Shown in pieces: positions 9,157 to 17,643 of a stretch of 43,133 nucleotides of DNA. The DNA is taken from the NCBI GenBank assembly GCA_903895695.1, contig CAITUY010000214.1, forward strand, positions 1 through 43,133, written 5' to 3'. The stretch is from an uncultured bacterium. GTDB lineage: Bacteria; Verrucomicrobiota; Kiritimatiellia; CAIKKV01; CAITUY01. Position 1 is the stretch's first letter; each line of letters opens with the position of its first letter. A program made the translations under genes and the position numbers. Below the pieces are notes generated by a model. It ran no database searches and was not told where the DNA came from. It was given only the letters and a program-made list of their open reading frames with translations.

Positions 9157-9702
9157 ATGAAACAACCCACGCGCAGGACATCGATGAAGAAATGGAATAG
9201 CCTTCTAATAGCATTCGTCGTGGCGGCGGCCGGCAATGCGGCTCTGTCAGAGCCGGTCGCTGCCGCAAGCGACAGTCCGGCCGACGCGGCTCAGAAGGCG
9301 CTGGTGACCTCCTACGTGGCGGCGGTGAACGCCAAGGACCTCGATGAACTCAAGGCCGTCATCCATCCCAAGTGTCTGGCGGCAATCAATGATGACAACC
9401 GCTACATGGTATCCAGGATTCTTGACGGGGAACTCCTGGACGCCATTCCGGCGGATTACCAGGTATCCGTAGAGCCGGTGCGAAAGGATCAGTTGGAAGG
9501 CACGAAGGGGTTTGCCGTTTTTCCTGTTCAACCAACTCACAACATTAAGATCAACTGGTTTCCGGCCAAGAACACACTGAAGTCACGATGGCTGTTCGTT
9601 GTGAGAGAAGACGGCAAATGGCTGGAAGTGCTTGCCATTCCCACGCCAGAGACGGTACAGCGCTTCCGCGCGCAGCAACAGACGGCCCCGAAGAAACCAT
9701 AA
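9157..9702 (+). CDS. Small secreted protein of unknown function, NTF2/SnoaL-like
   Basis: A protein of 181 residues. ATG 9157 follows a strong GAGCGAGGAG site by 5 bases. A second Met at residue 10 (MKKWNSLLIAFVVAAAGNAALS) begins the core signal peptide, so that Met may be the true start. The mature part opens DAAQKALVTSYVAAVNAKDLDELKAVIHPKC, which is the look of an NTF2/SnoaL-like cone-fold domain, and ends in a basic tail. No catalytic residues can be assigned. It is separated from the dehydrogenase by 137 bp in which nothing was recognised, so it probably has its own transcription unit. Confidence 0.75.
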   Translation: MKQPTRRTSMKKWNSLLIAFVVAAAGNAALSEPVAAASDSPADAAQKALVTSYVAAVNAKDLDELKAVIHPKCLAAINDDNRYMVSRILDGELLDAIPADYQVSVEPVRKDQLEGTKGFAVFPVQPTHNIKINWFPAKNTLKSRWLFVVREDGKWLEVLAIPTPETVQRFRAQQQTAPKKP

Positions 9703-9710
9703 AGTGTCTG

Positions 9711-9741
9711 TCGTGGCACGGGCTTCCAGCCCGTGCCACGA
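9711..9741. repeat. Perfect 14-bp inverted repeat, REP-like palindrome
   Basis: The arms TCGTGGCACGGGCT (9711-9724) and AGCCCGTGCCACGA (9728-9741) pair perfectly around a 3-base TCC loop. Palindromes of this exact flavour are familiar as interspersed extragenic repeats in PVC-type genomes, by general knowledge. It lies 8 bases after the stop of the small secreted protein and 29 bases before the next ATG, so it could fold in the transcript. It has no T-run and is a weak intrinsic-terminator candidate. Confidence 0.8.
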
Positions 9742-9770
9742 GGACGAATGCGACAGGAGCCACAAGACCC

Positions 9771-11084
9771 ATGACAACGCCCCCGGATTTGAAGCAGGAA
9801 GTGCAGCGCACGCACCCGGACTTTATCGTCTACATTCCCAACAGCCAGGATGACTCCCTGGCCGACACGGGCAACGAACATTTTCTCGTGTTCGACGGGC
9901 CGGACAGTTCGTTGATGGCCGTCTGGACGCAGAGTTCGGTGGAGAACTACGACCCGAGTCTGCCCGGCGACCAGCACATCACCTTCTCCCGCAGCGCCGA
10001 TGAAGGGGTGACGTGGGCCAAGCCCCGCATCATTGCAGGACCGAAGAAAGCCGGCGAGTGCCTCATCGCCAGTTGGGGCTATCCGCTGGTCAGCAAGTCC
10101 GGCCGGATCTACGTGCTCTACTCGCAGCACGTTGCCAGGTTTGACACGTACTTTCATCATACCGGCTGGCTGCACGGCATCTACAGCGATGACCACGGCC
10201 TGACCTGGTCGAAGCCGCAGAACGTGCCTGTCGCGCGCAGCATCAATGACAATTCCGATCCCAGCATGCCGCCGAACATGCTTTGCTGGCAGAAGCCGCT
10301 CCGCCTCGGCAAGGACGGGCGCTATCTGGCCGGGTTCACGCGCTGGACCAGTTTCGCGGTCCGGAAACCGGCCACGGATTCCTGGATCTCCGCCGATGCC
10401 CGGGTCGAGTTCATGCGTTTCGAGAATGTGGACGATAATCCCGAGCCGCAGGACCTGAAGATTCGCTGGTTCGCGGCCAACGAGCAGGCGCTCGCCGTGC
10501 CGTTCCCCGGCCACCCCGAAAACAGCGCCTGCCAGGAACCGACGATCGTCAGACTCCCGGATAACCGGTTGTTCTGCGTCATGCGCACTTCCTCCGGCAG
10601 TCCGTTCTGGTCTGTGAGCTCGGACGGCGGGGAGACCTGGATTCAGCCGCGCCGGCTGCTCCGGCGCGACGGCGGAGCGCCGCTGCAGCATCCGCTCTCG
10701 CCCTGCCCGATGTATGATGTGGGCGGCAATACGGCTGGCAGCGGCGACTACGTGCTCTTCATCCACAATCACGACGGCCACTACAAGAATTTCGGGCCGA
10801 CGGAATCCCACGGGCACCGCCGCCCGATCTGTCTTGTCCGCGGTCATTTCCAGGCTGGCGCGGAGCAGCCGGTCTGGTTCGATGAGCCTGTGCTGTTCAT
10901 GGACCACACGGGCGTGGGACTGGGCAAACCGGGCACCGGGGGGCGGACCGACCTGGCGCTTTACTCCAGTTTCACGGTACGCAACGGCCAGGCGGTGCTG
11001 TGGTATCCGGACCGGAAATTCTTCCTGCTGGGCCGGAAGATTGCGCGCAGAATTCCCGCAAACGGGGAAGACGGCTGTGGCTGA
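9771..11084 (+). CDS. Sialidase-like (BNR/Asp-box) beta-propeller protein
   Basis: A protein of 437 residues. The frame is open to 9588, but the part upstream of ATG 9771 only translates the palindromic repeat, so 9771 is chosen (CAGGAG lies 12 bases upstream). Asp-box signatures of a six-bladed propeller are visible: FSRSADEGVTWAKP (~residue 75), YSDDHGLTWSKP (~145) and VSSDGGETWIQP (~283). EPTIVRLPDNRLFCVMRTSSG precedes the last of these and is sialidase-like. There is no signal peptide. It overlaps the next propeller gene by 8 bp. It may be a GH33-like exo-glycosidase or a relative with another specificity; the complete Arg-triad/Asp/Tyr-Glu catalytic set was not verified. Confidence 0.82.
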   Translation: MTTPPDLKQEVQRTHPDFIVYIPNSQDDSLADTGNEHFLVFDGPDSSLMAVWTQSSVENYDPSLPGDQHITFSRSADEGVTWAKPRIIAGPKKAGECLIASWGYPLVSKSGRIYVLYSQHVARFDTYFHHTGWLHGIYSDDHGLTWSKPQNVPVARSINDNSDPSMPPNMLCWQKPLRLGKDGRYLAGFTRWTSFAVRKPATDSWISADARVEFMRFENVDDNPEPQDLKIRWFAANEQALAVPFPGHPENSACQEPTIVRLPDNRLFCVMRTSSGSPFWSVSSDGGETWIQPRRLLRRDGGAPLQHPLSPCPMYDVGGNTAGSGDYVLFIHNHDGHYKNFGPTESHGHRRPICLVRGHFQAGAEQPVWFDEPVLFMDHTGVGLGKPGTGGRTDLALYSSFTVRNGQAVLWYPDRKFFLLGRKIARRIPANGEDGCG

Positions 11085-12273
11085 CGAACGAGTCTTCCAC
11101 GCCGCCGTAACGAACACGCAGGTCCTGCTGCCCGGCAGCGACACGCTCTGCCTCGACGGCGGCGGGCGGGCCTGGCGTCCGTTCCTGCGCGAAGGCCTGC
11201 TGCGGCGTGTCGGGCCGGGCGAGTTACTCATCACGTGGACGACCGGCGGCGTTACCGAGCCTTCCGAAGGCAATGTCACGCGGATCGCCCGCAGCACGGA
11301 CAACGGACAGACCTGGCAGGACTTCGGCCTGTTCCGGCATCCGCATCGCGGGCTCTTCACAACTGAGTTGTTCTGTCCGGACGACGGACCCGAAGTGCAC
11401 GCGTTCATCAATACCTATGCATTCGGTTCGTGGATGACACAGTTGCTGAGTTACCGGGCGATCAGCCGGGATGGCGGTCGGACTTGGGCGGGGCCGCACT
11501 CCATTCCCGGCGGCATCCAGGGCGTCTGGCCGAACCGAGGCATCCGGCTGGCATCCGGTGCATGGCTGATTCCGATGAGTTGGGCGGAACTGATAGGCGA
11601 GCAGTGGGCGGAACCGGCGCATGGCCGGGCTCCCGTGCCGGGGCAGGCGGGAATGCGGATCGTGCCGCAGACGGAAGTGCCGTTCGGTTCGGATACCTAT
11701 CATCGCTACCACAAGGGGAATGAGTGGGCGGATAAGAATCACCGCTACTGTGTGGGCGTCATGCGCTCTGACGATCACGGTTGCACCTTCCGCCTCCACG
11801 GGCACATCACCGGTGGCGTCGCGGGGCATCTGATCGAGCCGCGCGTGGTGGAACTGGCCGATGGCCGCATCGTCATGCTCATCCGTTCGCAAAAGGAAGG
11901 GTTCCTGCTGCGCAGCGAGTCGCGCGACAGCGGCGTGACCTGGACCCCTGCGGCGCGCACGGACATCGTGAACCCGTCCGCCAAGGTCAACCTCCTGAAA
12001 GCGCGGGATGGCCGCATTTTTTTGATCCACAACCCCGTGGGACACCAGGGGAGCATCATGGGCGGGCGCAATCCGCTATCGCTTTGGATCAGTGACGACG
12101 GCATGCAGACTTGGCGGGTGAAGCTGGACCTGGTGAAGGATTCCCGACCCAACGTGAGCCTGAACTATCCCGACGGCTTTCTCGACGAGGAGGCCGGTGA
12201 GTTGGTGTTCTGCTGGGAGGACACGGAGAAGCTGTTCGTCATGCGTGTTCCTATGAATGTGAGAGAATGTTGA
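11077..12273 (+). CDS. Second sialidase-like (BNR/Asp-box) beta-propeller protein
   Basis: A protein of 398 residues starting at GTG 11077, inside the 3' end of the preceding gene and preceded by GGGGAAG. The frame is open further upstream but overlaps the first propeller there. Asp boxes: ARSTDNGQTWQDFG, AISRDGGRTWAGP, MRSDDHGCTFRLHG, SRDSGVTWTPA and WISDDGMQTWRVK. GHLIEPRVVELADGRIVMLIRS resembles the sialidase EP.vv.l.dGrl.m..R strand. It has no signal peptide. The 8-bp overlap implies translational coupling and a joint function with the first propeller. It is a related but clearly divergent sequence; the substrate is unknown. Confidence 0.82.
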   Translation: MADERVFHAAVTNTQVLLPGSDTLCLDGGGRAWRPFLREGLLRRVGPGELLITWTTGGVTEPSEGNVTRIARSTDNGQTWQDFGLFRHPHRGLFTTELFCPDDGPEVHAFINTYAFGSWMTQLLSYRAISRDGGRTWAGPHSIPGGIQGVWPNRGIRLASGAWLIPMSWAELIGEQWAEPAHGRAPVPGQAGMRIVPQTEVPFGSDTYHRYHKGNEWADKNHRYCVGVMRSDDHGCTFRLHGHITGGVAGHLIEPRVVELADGRIVMLIRSQKEGFLLRSESRDSGVTWTPAARTDIVNPSAKVNLLKARDGRIFLIHNPVGHQGSIMGGRNPLSLWISDDGMQTWRVKLDLVKDSRPNVSLNYPDGFLDEEAGELVFCWEDTEKLFVMRVPMNVREC

Positions 12274-12298
12274 ACCCTGTTGCATTGGACGAGTCCGA

Positions 12299-13756
12299 AT
12301 GACCTCGATACGAACTATTGGCAATCGCCGCGAACTGATGGTGGATGACTGGCTGATCGACCGGTTGGAGAATGTCCGCCCGAAGCTGCATGAACCCGTG
12401 TCGGGCAGTGTGGCAATCCAACTCGACCGGCCTTGGGAAGGGCCGGCCAATTTCGGCGTAAGCGTTTTCGCGCACCGCGGCCGGTACCTGTTGTACTACC
12501 GCGCCATGACGGTCAACCAGGGTGACGACCGGGGCGTGTTGTGCGTCGCGGTCAGCGCCGATGGCAGTACCTGGACCAAGCCGGCCCTGGGGCTCGTGGC
12601 GAGCGCCGGCTGCCGGGATACCAACATCATCGCCACGGATGCCGGCAAGGCGGTCTTTCAGTATAACGGATCGCCGTGGCTCGATACCCGACCCGGCGTG
12701 CCGGAGAACGAAAGGATCAAAGCGCAGGTCATCGAACCGCTCAGCGGAGCGGAGCAGACCGCTCTCAACGATCCGGCGGGGCCGAAGCGCGTCGTTTTTT
12801 ACGGTTCGGGGGACGGTTTTACGTTTCACAAGGTGGAGCCCCAGCCGGAACTCGTGAGCGATCTGCCGAACTGTTTCGACGGCGGCAACACGATGTTTTG
12901 GAGCGAGGTCGAGCAGGCCTACGTGTTTTACTACCGGTATTGTGACGTCTATGAAGGGGCGAAAGGTATCTTCCGGCGCTCCATCGCCCGGACGACTTCC
13001 GCGGACTTCCGGCACTGGTCCGAGTCCGTTCCGATGACTTACGGCGATACACCGCGCGAGCAATTCTACATCAACAACACGCAGCCGTATTTCCGCGCCC
13101 CGCACCTCTATGTTGCGCTGGCCGCCCGCTTCATGGAAAGACGACAGGCGATCACGGAGGCACAGGCCGCGGCCATTGGCCTGCAAACCCTCGGGCCGCA
13201 TCGCTTCTTCAAGGACTGCTCCGATGGCGTGCTGCTCACCAGCCGCGCCGGGTCAACCCGCTACGACCGCGCCTTCATGGAAACGTTCATCCGCCCCGGG
13301 CTCGGCGCATCGAACTGGGGCTCGCGCACGAATTATCCGGCGACCGGTATCCTGCCTTGCGGAACCGACCGGATGATGCTGTTTGTCTCACGCCACTTCA
13401 TGCAGAACTCCTGGCACATCGAACGGATGCTGTTGCGCACCGACGGCTTCGCTTCAATCACCGCCCCGTGGCACGGCGGCGAAATGCTGACCAAGCCGGT
13501 CATCTTCACCGGCAAGGAACTGGCGCTCAATTACCGCACGAGTGCCCCGGGTTTCGTGCGCGTGGAACTCCAGGATGCCGGCGGTCAGCCGATACCCGGC
13601 TATACGCTGGACGATTGCCCGGAGATCATCGGCGACGAGATCGAGCGGTGCGTGGCGTGGAAACAGGGAACCGACGTGAGCCGCCTTGCCGGCCAGCCGG
13701 TGCGCCTGCGTTTCACCATGAAGGACGCGGATTTGTTTGCGTTCCAGTTTCGGTAG
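12299..13756 (+). CDS. GH32/GH43-like five-bladed beta-propeller family protein
   Basis: A protein of 485 residues. The start GNRRELMVDDWLIDRLENVRPKLHEP is the hallmark N-terminus of a large PVC-bacterial family usually annotated as hypothetical or GH32-N-terminal-like. RYLLYYRAM, VAVSADGSTWTKPALGL and NTMFWSEVEQAYVFYYRY are blade strands typical of five-bladed sugar hydrolases. The C-terminal third (KPVIFTGKELALNYRT...) is a beta-sandwich. No signal peptide was seen. It starts 25 bp after the second propeller, so the three propellers form one unit. By family resemblance it would process oligosaccharides; catalytic acids were not assigned. Confidence 0.82.
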   Translation: MTSIRTIGNRRELMVDDWLIDRLENVRPKLHEPVSGSVAIQLDRPWEGPANFGVSVFAHRGRYLLYYRAMTVNQGDDRGVLCVAVSADGSTWTKPALGLVASAGCRDTNIIATDAGKAVFQYNGSPWLDTRPGVPENERIKAQVIEPLSGAEQTALNDPAGPKRVVFYGSGDGFTFHKVEPQPELVSDLPNCFDGGNTMFWSEVEQAYVFYYRYCDVYEGAKGIFRRSIARTTSADFRHWSESVPMTYGDTPREQFYINNTQPYFRAPHLYVALAARFMERRQAITEAQAAAIGLQTLGPHRFFKDCSDGVLLTSRAGSTRYDRAFMETFIRPGLGASNWGSRTNYPATGILPCGTDRMMLFVSRHFMQNSWHIERMLLRTDGFASITAPWHGGEMLTKPVIFTGKELALNYRTSAPGFVRVELQDAGGQPIPGYTLDDCPEIIGDEIERCVAWKQGTDVSRLAGQPVRLRFTMKDADLFAFQFR

Positions 13757-13786
13757 GAAGATGTGCCGAACCCACGGAAAGGCAGA

Positions 13787-16700
13787 ATGAACATTCGTCT
13801 CTTGAACGGGCTGGAATTCGGTCTGGGATTTGTGCTTTCAACCGCCGCTTGCGCCGCACCACCGCCGGCCGCCGGCCCGCAGCAGAACGTGTTGCCAGCC
13901 GACGGGAACATCACGATCACGGACTACGGCTATCGCGACTGGCCGGCAAGTCTGTTGCACTACACGGTGCCGGCCGGAAAGATGAAACCCGGGCCGGTGT
14001 GCCTGGTCGATGCGGCTGGCAATCCGGTGCCGGCGCAAGTTGACGGCGACACATTGGCGTTCGTGACATCCCTCGCAAAGGGCGGCACGGCAACGTTCGC
14101 GGTCGGGACCGGCAAGCCGGCGGCCCCCAGTCTCCGGATCACCAAGGGACGTGACGCGCTCGAGATTGCGAATGAGTTCTTCGCGCTGCGGTTGCCCCCG
14201 CCCGGCAAGAAGTTCTTCAAACCGGCCGCCGAGGCTGCCAAGGTGCCGGGACCGATCACAGCCTGGCAGCCTGCCCGCGGCTCGTGGATGGGCGCGACGC
14301 GTTTCGTGACCACGCGGGCCATCGTCTCCATGGAAGCCAGGATCATTCGAGAGGGGCCGGCTGTTCTTGAGTACGAGACCCGGTATCGTTTTGAACCGGC
14401 TGGGGAGTACATCTGCCGCGTCCGGGTCTGCCCAGGCATCGATCACGCGGATTTCGCCGAGGAATACGACTTCGGCGCGCTCACCGAGGGGCATGACTTC
14501 GTCATGCTCGAACTGCAGAAGGGCTTCACCCCGGCCACTCTTGGCCGCACCTTTGGCGAGGATCTCCAGGTGGTGCGCGAACCCTTTGACGCGTTCATCG
14601 CGGAGAAACTGAAGGGCGACGCCGTTCCGACTGCGCCGGTCGGTGGCCAGGGAACGACACCCGCATCCCCGAAACCGGAACCGGACATGACGCTGCTGGA
14701 TAGGATACTGCCGGCCTGGCACAACGTCGGATGCGGGCTGGTGGAATTGCGCAGCGCCACCAATGCCGGACCAGCCGGTGCGGTCGCGCGCGTGACGGTC
14801 GTGCCGATCCACGCCGGCTCCTGGCGGCGCGCCCTGGCCCAGACGATCTGGAACAAGCCCGGCGTGGGTTTGTGCATCGCGATGCCGATCAGCACTCGCC
14901 ACATCACCTGGTATTCCGACTCGGCCGACGACCTTTCGCCCTTCTCCTCGCATGAACACGATCCGGGCCTGAAGCCCACTTACGGTCGGCGCGAGTGGGC
15001 GCTTTGCTTTGGCGAGAAGACGGACGGCTTGCAGGGCCGCATCGGCACGATCGGTCTTGACCGGTACAAGGACTGGATTCTCGACTGGCCCGAGAGGGTC
15101 GGCGCCACGAACTTCCCGCGCGCCTGGTACACCAAGGCGCAGGTGGAACACCTGAAGAAATCCCTCGACAAGCATCCCGACCGCGAGGTGCTCAAGAAGT
15201 TTTTCGTTTTCAGCGGAAAAAAAGAAGACGCGACCGCGAACGGGAAGACTGCCCTCACGGAGATTTTCGTATGGATCAAGCAGCTCGACAACTGGAACGT
15301 CAGCGGCCTGTCGCTCTTCCGCCAGATGCAGTGGTTCGCGGGGCCGCTGTCGCTCGCGGATGATGCGCTGGCCTGTCCTGGTCTCGAGCCCGCGCTCCGC
15401 CGCGATTTGCGGCGGGCGCTCGCCGTCATTGCCTACCAGATTTCCGACCCCGACCTGAACCCGCGCGGCGCGGGTGTGCATCTCGGCAACAACAACATGC
15501 CGATGTCGCGGACGGCGCCGCTGCCGTGCAGCGCCGGGCTTCTGCCGGATCATCCGCTTTACCGGTACTGGATGGACCAAAGCGCGGAGTTCTTCGCCTA
15601 CAAGAACGGCAGCTACATCGCGGCGGATGGCGCCGCGCTGGAGGCGCCGATGTACCAGCTATACGGCCCGTTGCGGTTCATGTCCGATGCCGCGACAGTG
15701 GTTCACAATACCGGCGGCCCGGATCTGACCGCTCCACTGGTCGCCAATGGCTGGTACCTGGCCAACCTGACCATGCCGGACCCGCGCTTTGACGGCCGTC
15801 GCATCCTGCCCGGCATGGGCAACTCCGCCAACGATCTCGAGAGCTGCTACGGGTTCCTGATCGCCGACGCCGAGCGCCTTGATCCGGATCTCGCCGCGCG
15901 TCTGCAAGCGGTCCTGCACAAGGCCTGGCCGGTCGAACCGATCAGCGCGGGCTTTGGTAACAACAAGGGCATGGCCTTTCGCTATCTGTCGGAAGTTCCT
16001 GACAGCCCGAAGCCGCTGGTCTCGATGGTCATGCCGACCTACGGCGTTGTGTTCCGCGCGCACCCCGGCACGCCCGACGAAACGGCGATGCTGCTGCGCA
16101 TCGGCAACGCCTGGGGGCACTGGGACCCCGATCCGCTGAACGCGATTCTCTACGGCAAGGGCGCGCCGCTCTCGCCCGGCACCGGCTACCAGTACTACTT
16201 CGGGGAGGCCAACAAGAATAACGCCATCTATCACAATCAGGTCAAGGTCGGCCGGCCGGACCAGCAGGAGATCTTCGGCCGCGTGGACAACGAGCTTCGC
16301 GACTACGGCTTCGGCTCGAACGCAGACTATGCCGTGGCCTCCCGTTACTACCCGCCGGAGGTTTTCGAGGACAAACCGGACGAGCTGGAATGGCACCGGC
16401 ATGTGCTTTTCCTCAAGAGCGCGCAGCCAGCCGGCGCCAACTATTTCGTCATGCGAGACACCTTCACCCCTTCGACAGGCTCAGGGCAGGCGAGCGCGAC
16501 GCCGCGCTCCACTTGGTGGACGTGGCTCAACTTGGAAGGCCCGGAGCGGCTCAAGGTGGACGGGCAGGCGTTCAAGAAGGAGGATACGACCCTTAACCAA
16601 ACGTTGCCCCCGGCGAAACTGGTCGTCAAGGAGGGGCAGACGCTGGAGATGGCTACCGACTTCGGCGCGAGTACCTGGTTCTGGTTCGACGGCAAGCGGC

Positions 16701-17605
16701 AATTCCGGCCCCGCATCACGTTCGACTACGATGTGAAAAACTCGGCACGCCTGGGGATGCAGGACTGGATGTACCCTAAGTTGCCCGGACAGGAAACCAA
16801 GACGGTTCTGGAAGGTGTCGGCGCGCCCGGGCAAGAGTGGTTCTATGTCGTCTTCCCGCGCAAGGGAGGCGAGCCAACGCCGCAGGTCGAGAAACTCGCC
16901 GCGGGCGTGCTGAAGATCGTCACGGCCGAATCGACCGATTATGCGTTCGTGAGCGACACGCCGATCGAGTTCAAACGCGACGGCGTGGAATTCGCCGGCA
17001 AAGCCGGCGCCGTGCGCGTGTTCGCGGATCATGTGGCGCTTTGCCTGAATGCCGGCGTTGGGCGGGTCGGCTATAAGGGTGAGGTCTTCTCCGGTCCCGG
17101 GCCGTTCGAAGCGACTGTCGCACTTGCCGGCCTCCAAACCGGCGAGACCAAGCTGACCGGTGAGTACGAAAAGAAGTGGCAGACCGTCGAAATCGGCGAC
17201 GGGCTGACGGTCCGGGGCGAGGGACCGTTTACGGCCACACTGGATGGGGGTTCGGCCTCTTCGACAGGCTCAGGGCAGGCCTCTTCGACAGGCTCAGGGC
17301 AGGCGGGGCTCACCACCGGCAAGAGGATTCGTATCCAGACGGATGGGCGCACGCGCCAACTCTTCGTCACCAAGCCGGTCTGGACCGATTGGGTGCAGTT
17401 CACGGTCGACGGCGAGCCGCGCATGGCCTGCTGGACCGACTATCCAGCCAGTGGGTGGGGGAGCTACAAGAACACGCGCCTCATCGCCCTGACCGTGCCC
17501 GCCGGCAAGCATGAATTGGCGATCAGCGACTTCGTTTATCCGGCCGTCTGGACGCGGCCTTTTGTGCCGAATATCAGCGGCGTTGAACTTGACGCTAAAG
17601 ACTGA
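13787..17605 (+). CDS. Large secreted heparinase II/III-like protein with in-frame repeat insertions
   Basis: A protein of 1272 residues. ATG 13787 follows GGAAAGGCAG and opens a signal peptide (NGLEFGLGFVLSTAACA); a GTG at 13763 is the alternative. The N-terminal ~230 residues look like a beta-sandwich. The middle (~480-740) is helical with aromatic-rich turns, like an (alpha/alpha) toroid. NAWGHWDPDPLNAILYGKG (~residue 775) and NNAIYHNQVKVG (~815) align with the heparinase II/III beta-sheet motifs that carry the metal-ligand and His residues. Family members depolymerise uronate-containing glycans by beta-elimination, but activity here is inferred. The 21-base interspersed repeat occurs in frame at ~895 and twice at ~1158-1173, encoding STGSGQAS linkers. 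It starts 30 bp after the GH32/43-like gene and converges on the regulator. Confidence 0.78.
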   Translation: MNIRLLNGLEFGLGFVLSTAACAAPPPAAGPQQNVLPADGNITITDYGYRDWPASLLHYTVPAGKMKPGPVCLVDAAGNPVPAQVDGDTLAFVTSLAKGGTATFAVGTGKPAAPSLRITKGRDALEIANEFFALRLPPPGKKFFKPAAEAAKVPGPITAWQPARGSWMGATRFVTTRAIVSMEARIIREGPAVLEYETRYRFEPAGEYICRVRVCPGIDHADFAEEYDFGALTEGHDFVMLELQKGFTPATLGRTFGEDLQVVREPFDAFIAEKLKGDAVPTAPVGGQGTTPASPKPEPDMTLLDRILPAWHNVGCGLVELRSATNAGPAGAVARVTVVPIHAGSWRRALAQTIWNKPGVGLCIAMPISTRHITWYSDSADDLSPFSSHEHDPGLKPTYGRREWALCFGEKTDGLQGRIGTIGLDRYKDWILDWPERVGATNFPRAWYTKAQVEHLKKSLDKHPDREVLKKFFVFSGKKEDATANGKTALTEIFVWIKQLDNWNVSGLSLFRQMQWFAGPLSLADDALACPGLEPALRRDLRRALAVIAYQISDPDLNPRGAGVHLGNNNMPMSRTAPLPCSAGLLPDHPLYRYWMDQSAEFFAYKNGSYIAADGAALEAPMYQLYGPLRFMSDAATVVHNTGGPDLTAPLVANGWYLANLTMPDPRFDGRRILPGMGNSANDLESCYGFLIADAERLDPDLAARLQAVLHKAWPVEPISAGFGNNKGMAFRYLSEVPDSPKPLVSMVMPTYGVVFRAHPGTPDETAMLLRIGNAWGHWDPDPLNAILYGKGAPLSPGTGYQYYFGEANKNNAIYHNQVKVGRPDQQEIFGRVDNELRDYGFGSNADYAVASRYYPPEVFEDKPDELEWHRHVLFLKSAQPAGANYFVMRDTFTPSTGSGQASATPRSTWWTWLNLEGPERLKVDGQAFKKEDTTLNQTLPPAKLVVKEGQTLEMATDFGASTWFWFDGKRQFRPRITFDYDVKNSARLGMQDWMYPKLPGQETKTVLEGVGAPGQEWFYVVFPRKGGEPTPQVEKLAAGVLKIVTAESTDYAFVSDTPIEFKRDGVEFAGKAGAVRVFADHVALCLNAGVGRVGYKGEVFSGPGPFEATVALAGLQTGETKLTGEYEKKWQTVEIGDGLTVRGEGPFTATLDGGSASSTGSGQASSTGSGQAGLTTGKRIRIQTDGRTRQLFVTKPVWTDWVQFTVDGEPRMACWTDYPASGWGSYKNTRLIALTVPAGKHELAISDFVYPAVWTRPFVPNISGVELDAKD
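16471..16491 (+). repeat. Interspersed 21-base repeat inside a coding region, copy 1
   Basis: The unit reads TTCGACAGGCTCAGGGCAG plus GC. It is identical to the two copies at 17260-17304 and sits in the heparinase-like gene in the same reading frame, encoding STGSGQ. Repeats with this sequence, whose other frames give CPEPVEG and FDRLRAG, are familiar from several environmental phyla. Confidence 0.85.
17260..17304 (+). repeat. Interspersed 21-base repeat, tandem copies 2 and 3
   Basis: Two perfect copies at 17260-17280 and 17284-17304 are spaced 24 bases apart, so each unit adds exactly eight codons (SSTGSGQA). They lie between VTVRGEGPFTATLDGG and a C-terminal beta-sandwich, in what is probably a loop of the heparinase-like protein. 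Confidence 0.88.
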
Positions 17606-17643
17606 CTCGCGTTGGTGATGCGGTCGAGTTTCTCGCGCGCCTG

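Noticed and set aside
7976..9268. A 430-codon minus-strand open frame opposite the zinc-type dehydrogenase
   Set aside because: The plus strand has the catalytic zinc ligands and Rossmann motif. The opposite frame has no recognisable content.
9588..9770. An N-terminal extension of the first sialidase-like protein
   Set aside because: It overlaps the preceding gene and translates the palindromic repeat (ARATRTN-type peptide), so ATG 9771 is the better start.
9537..11411. A 624-codon minus-strand open frame opposite the sialidase-like genes
   Set aside because: No domain or signal was recognised, and it runs through both Asp-box genes and the palindrome. It is an antisense frame.
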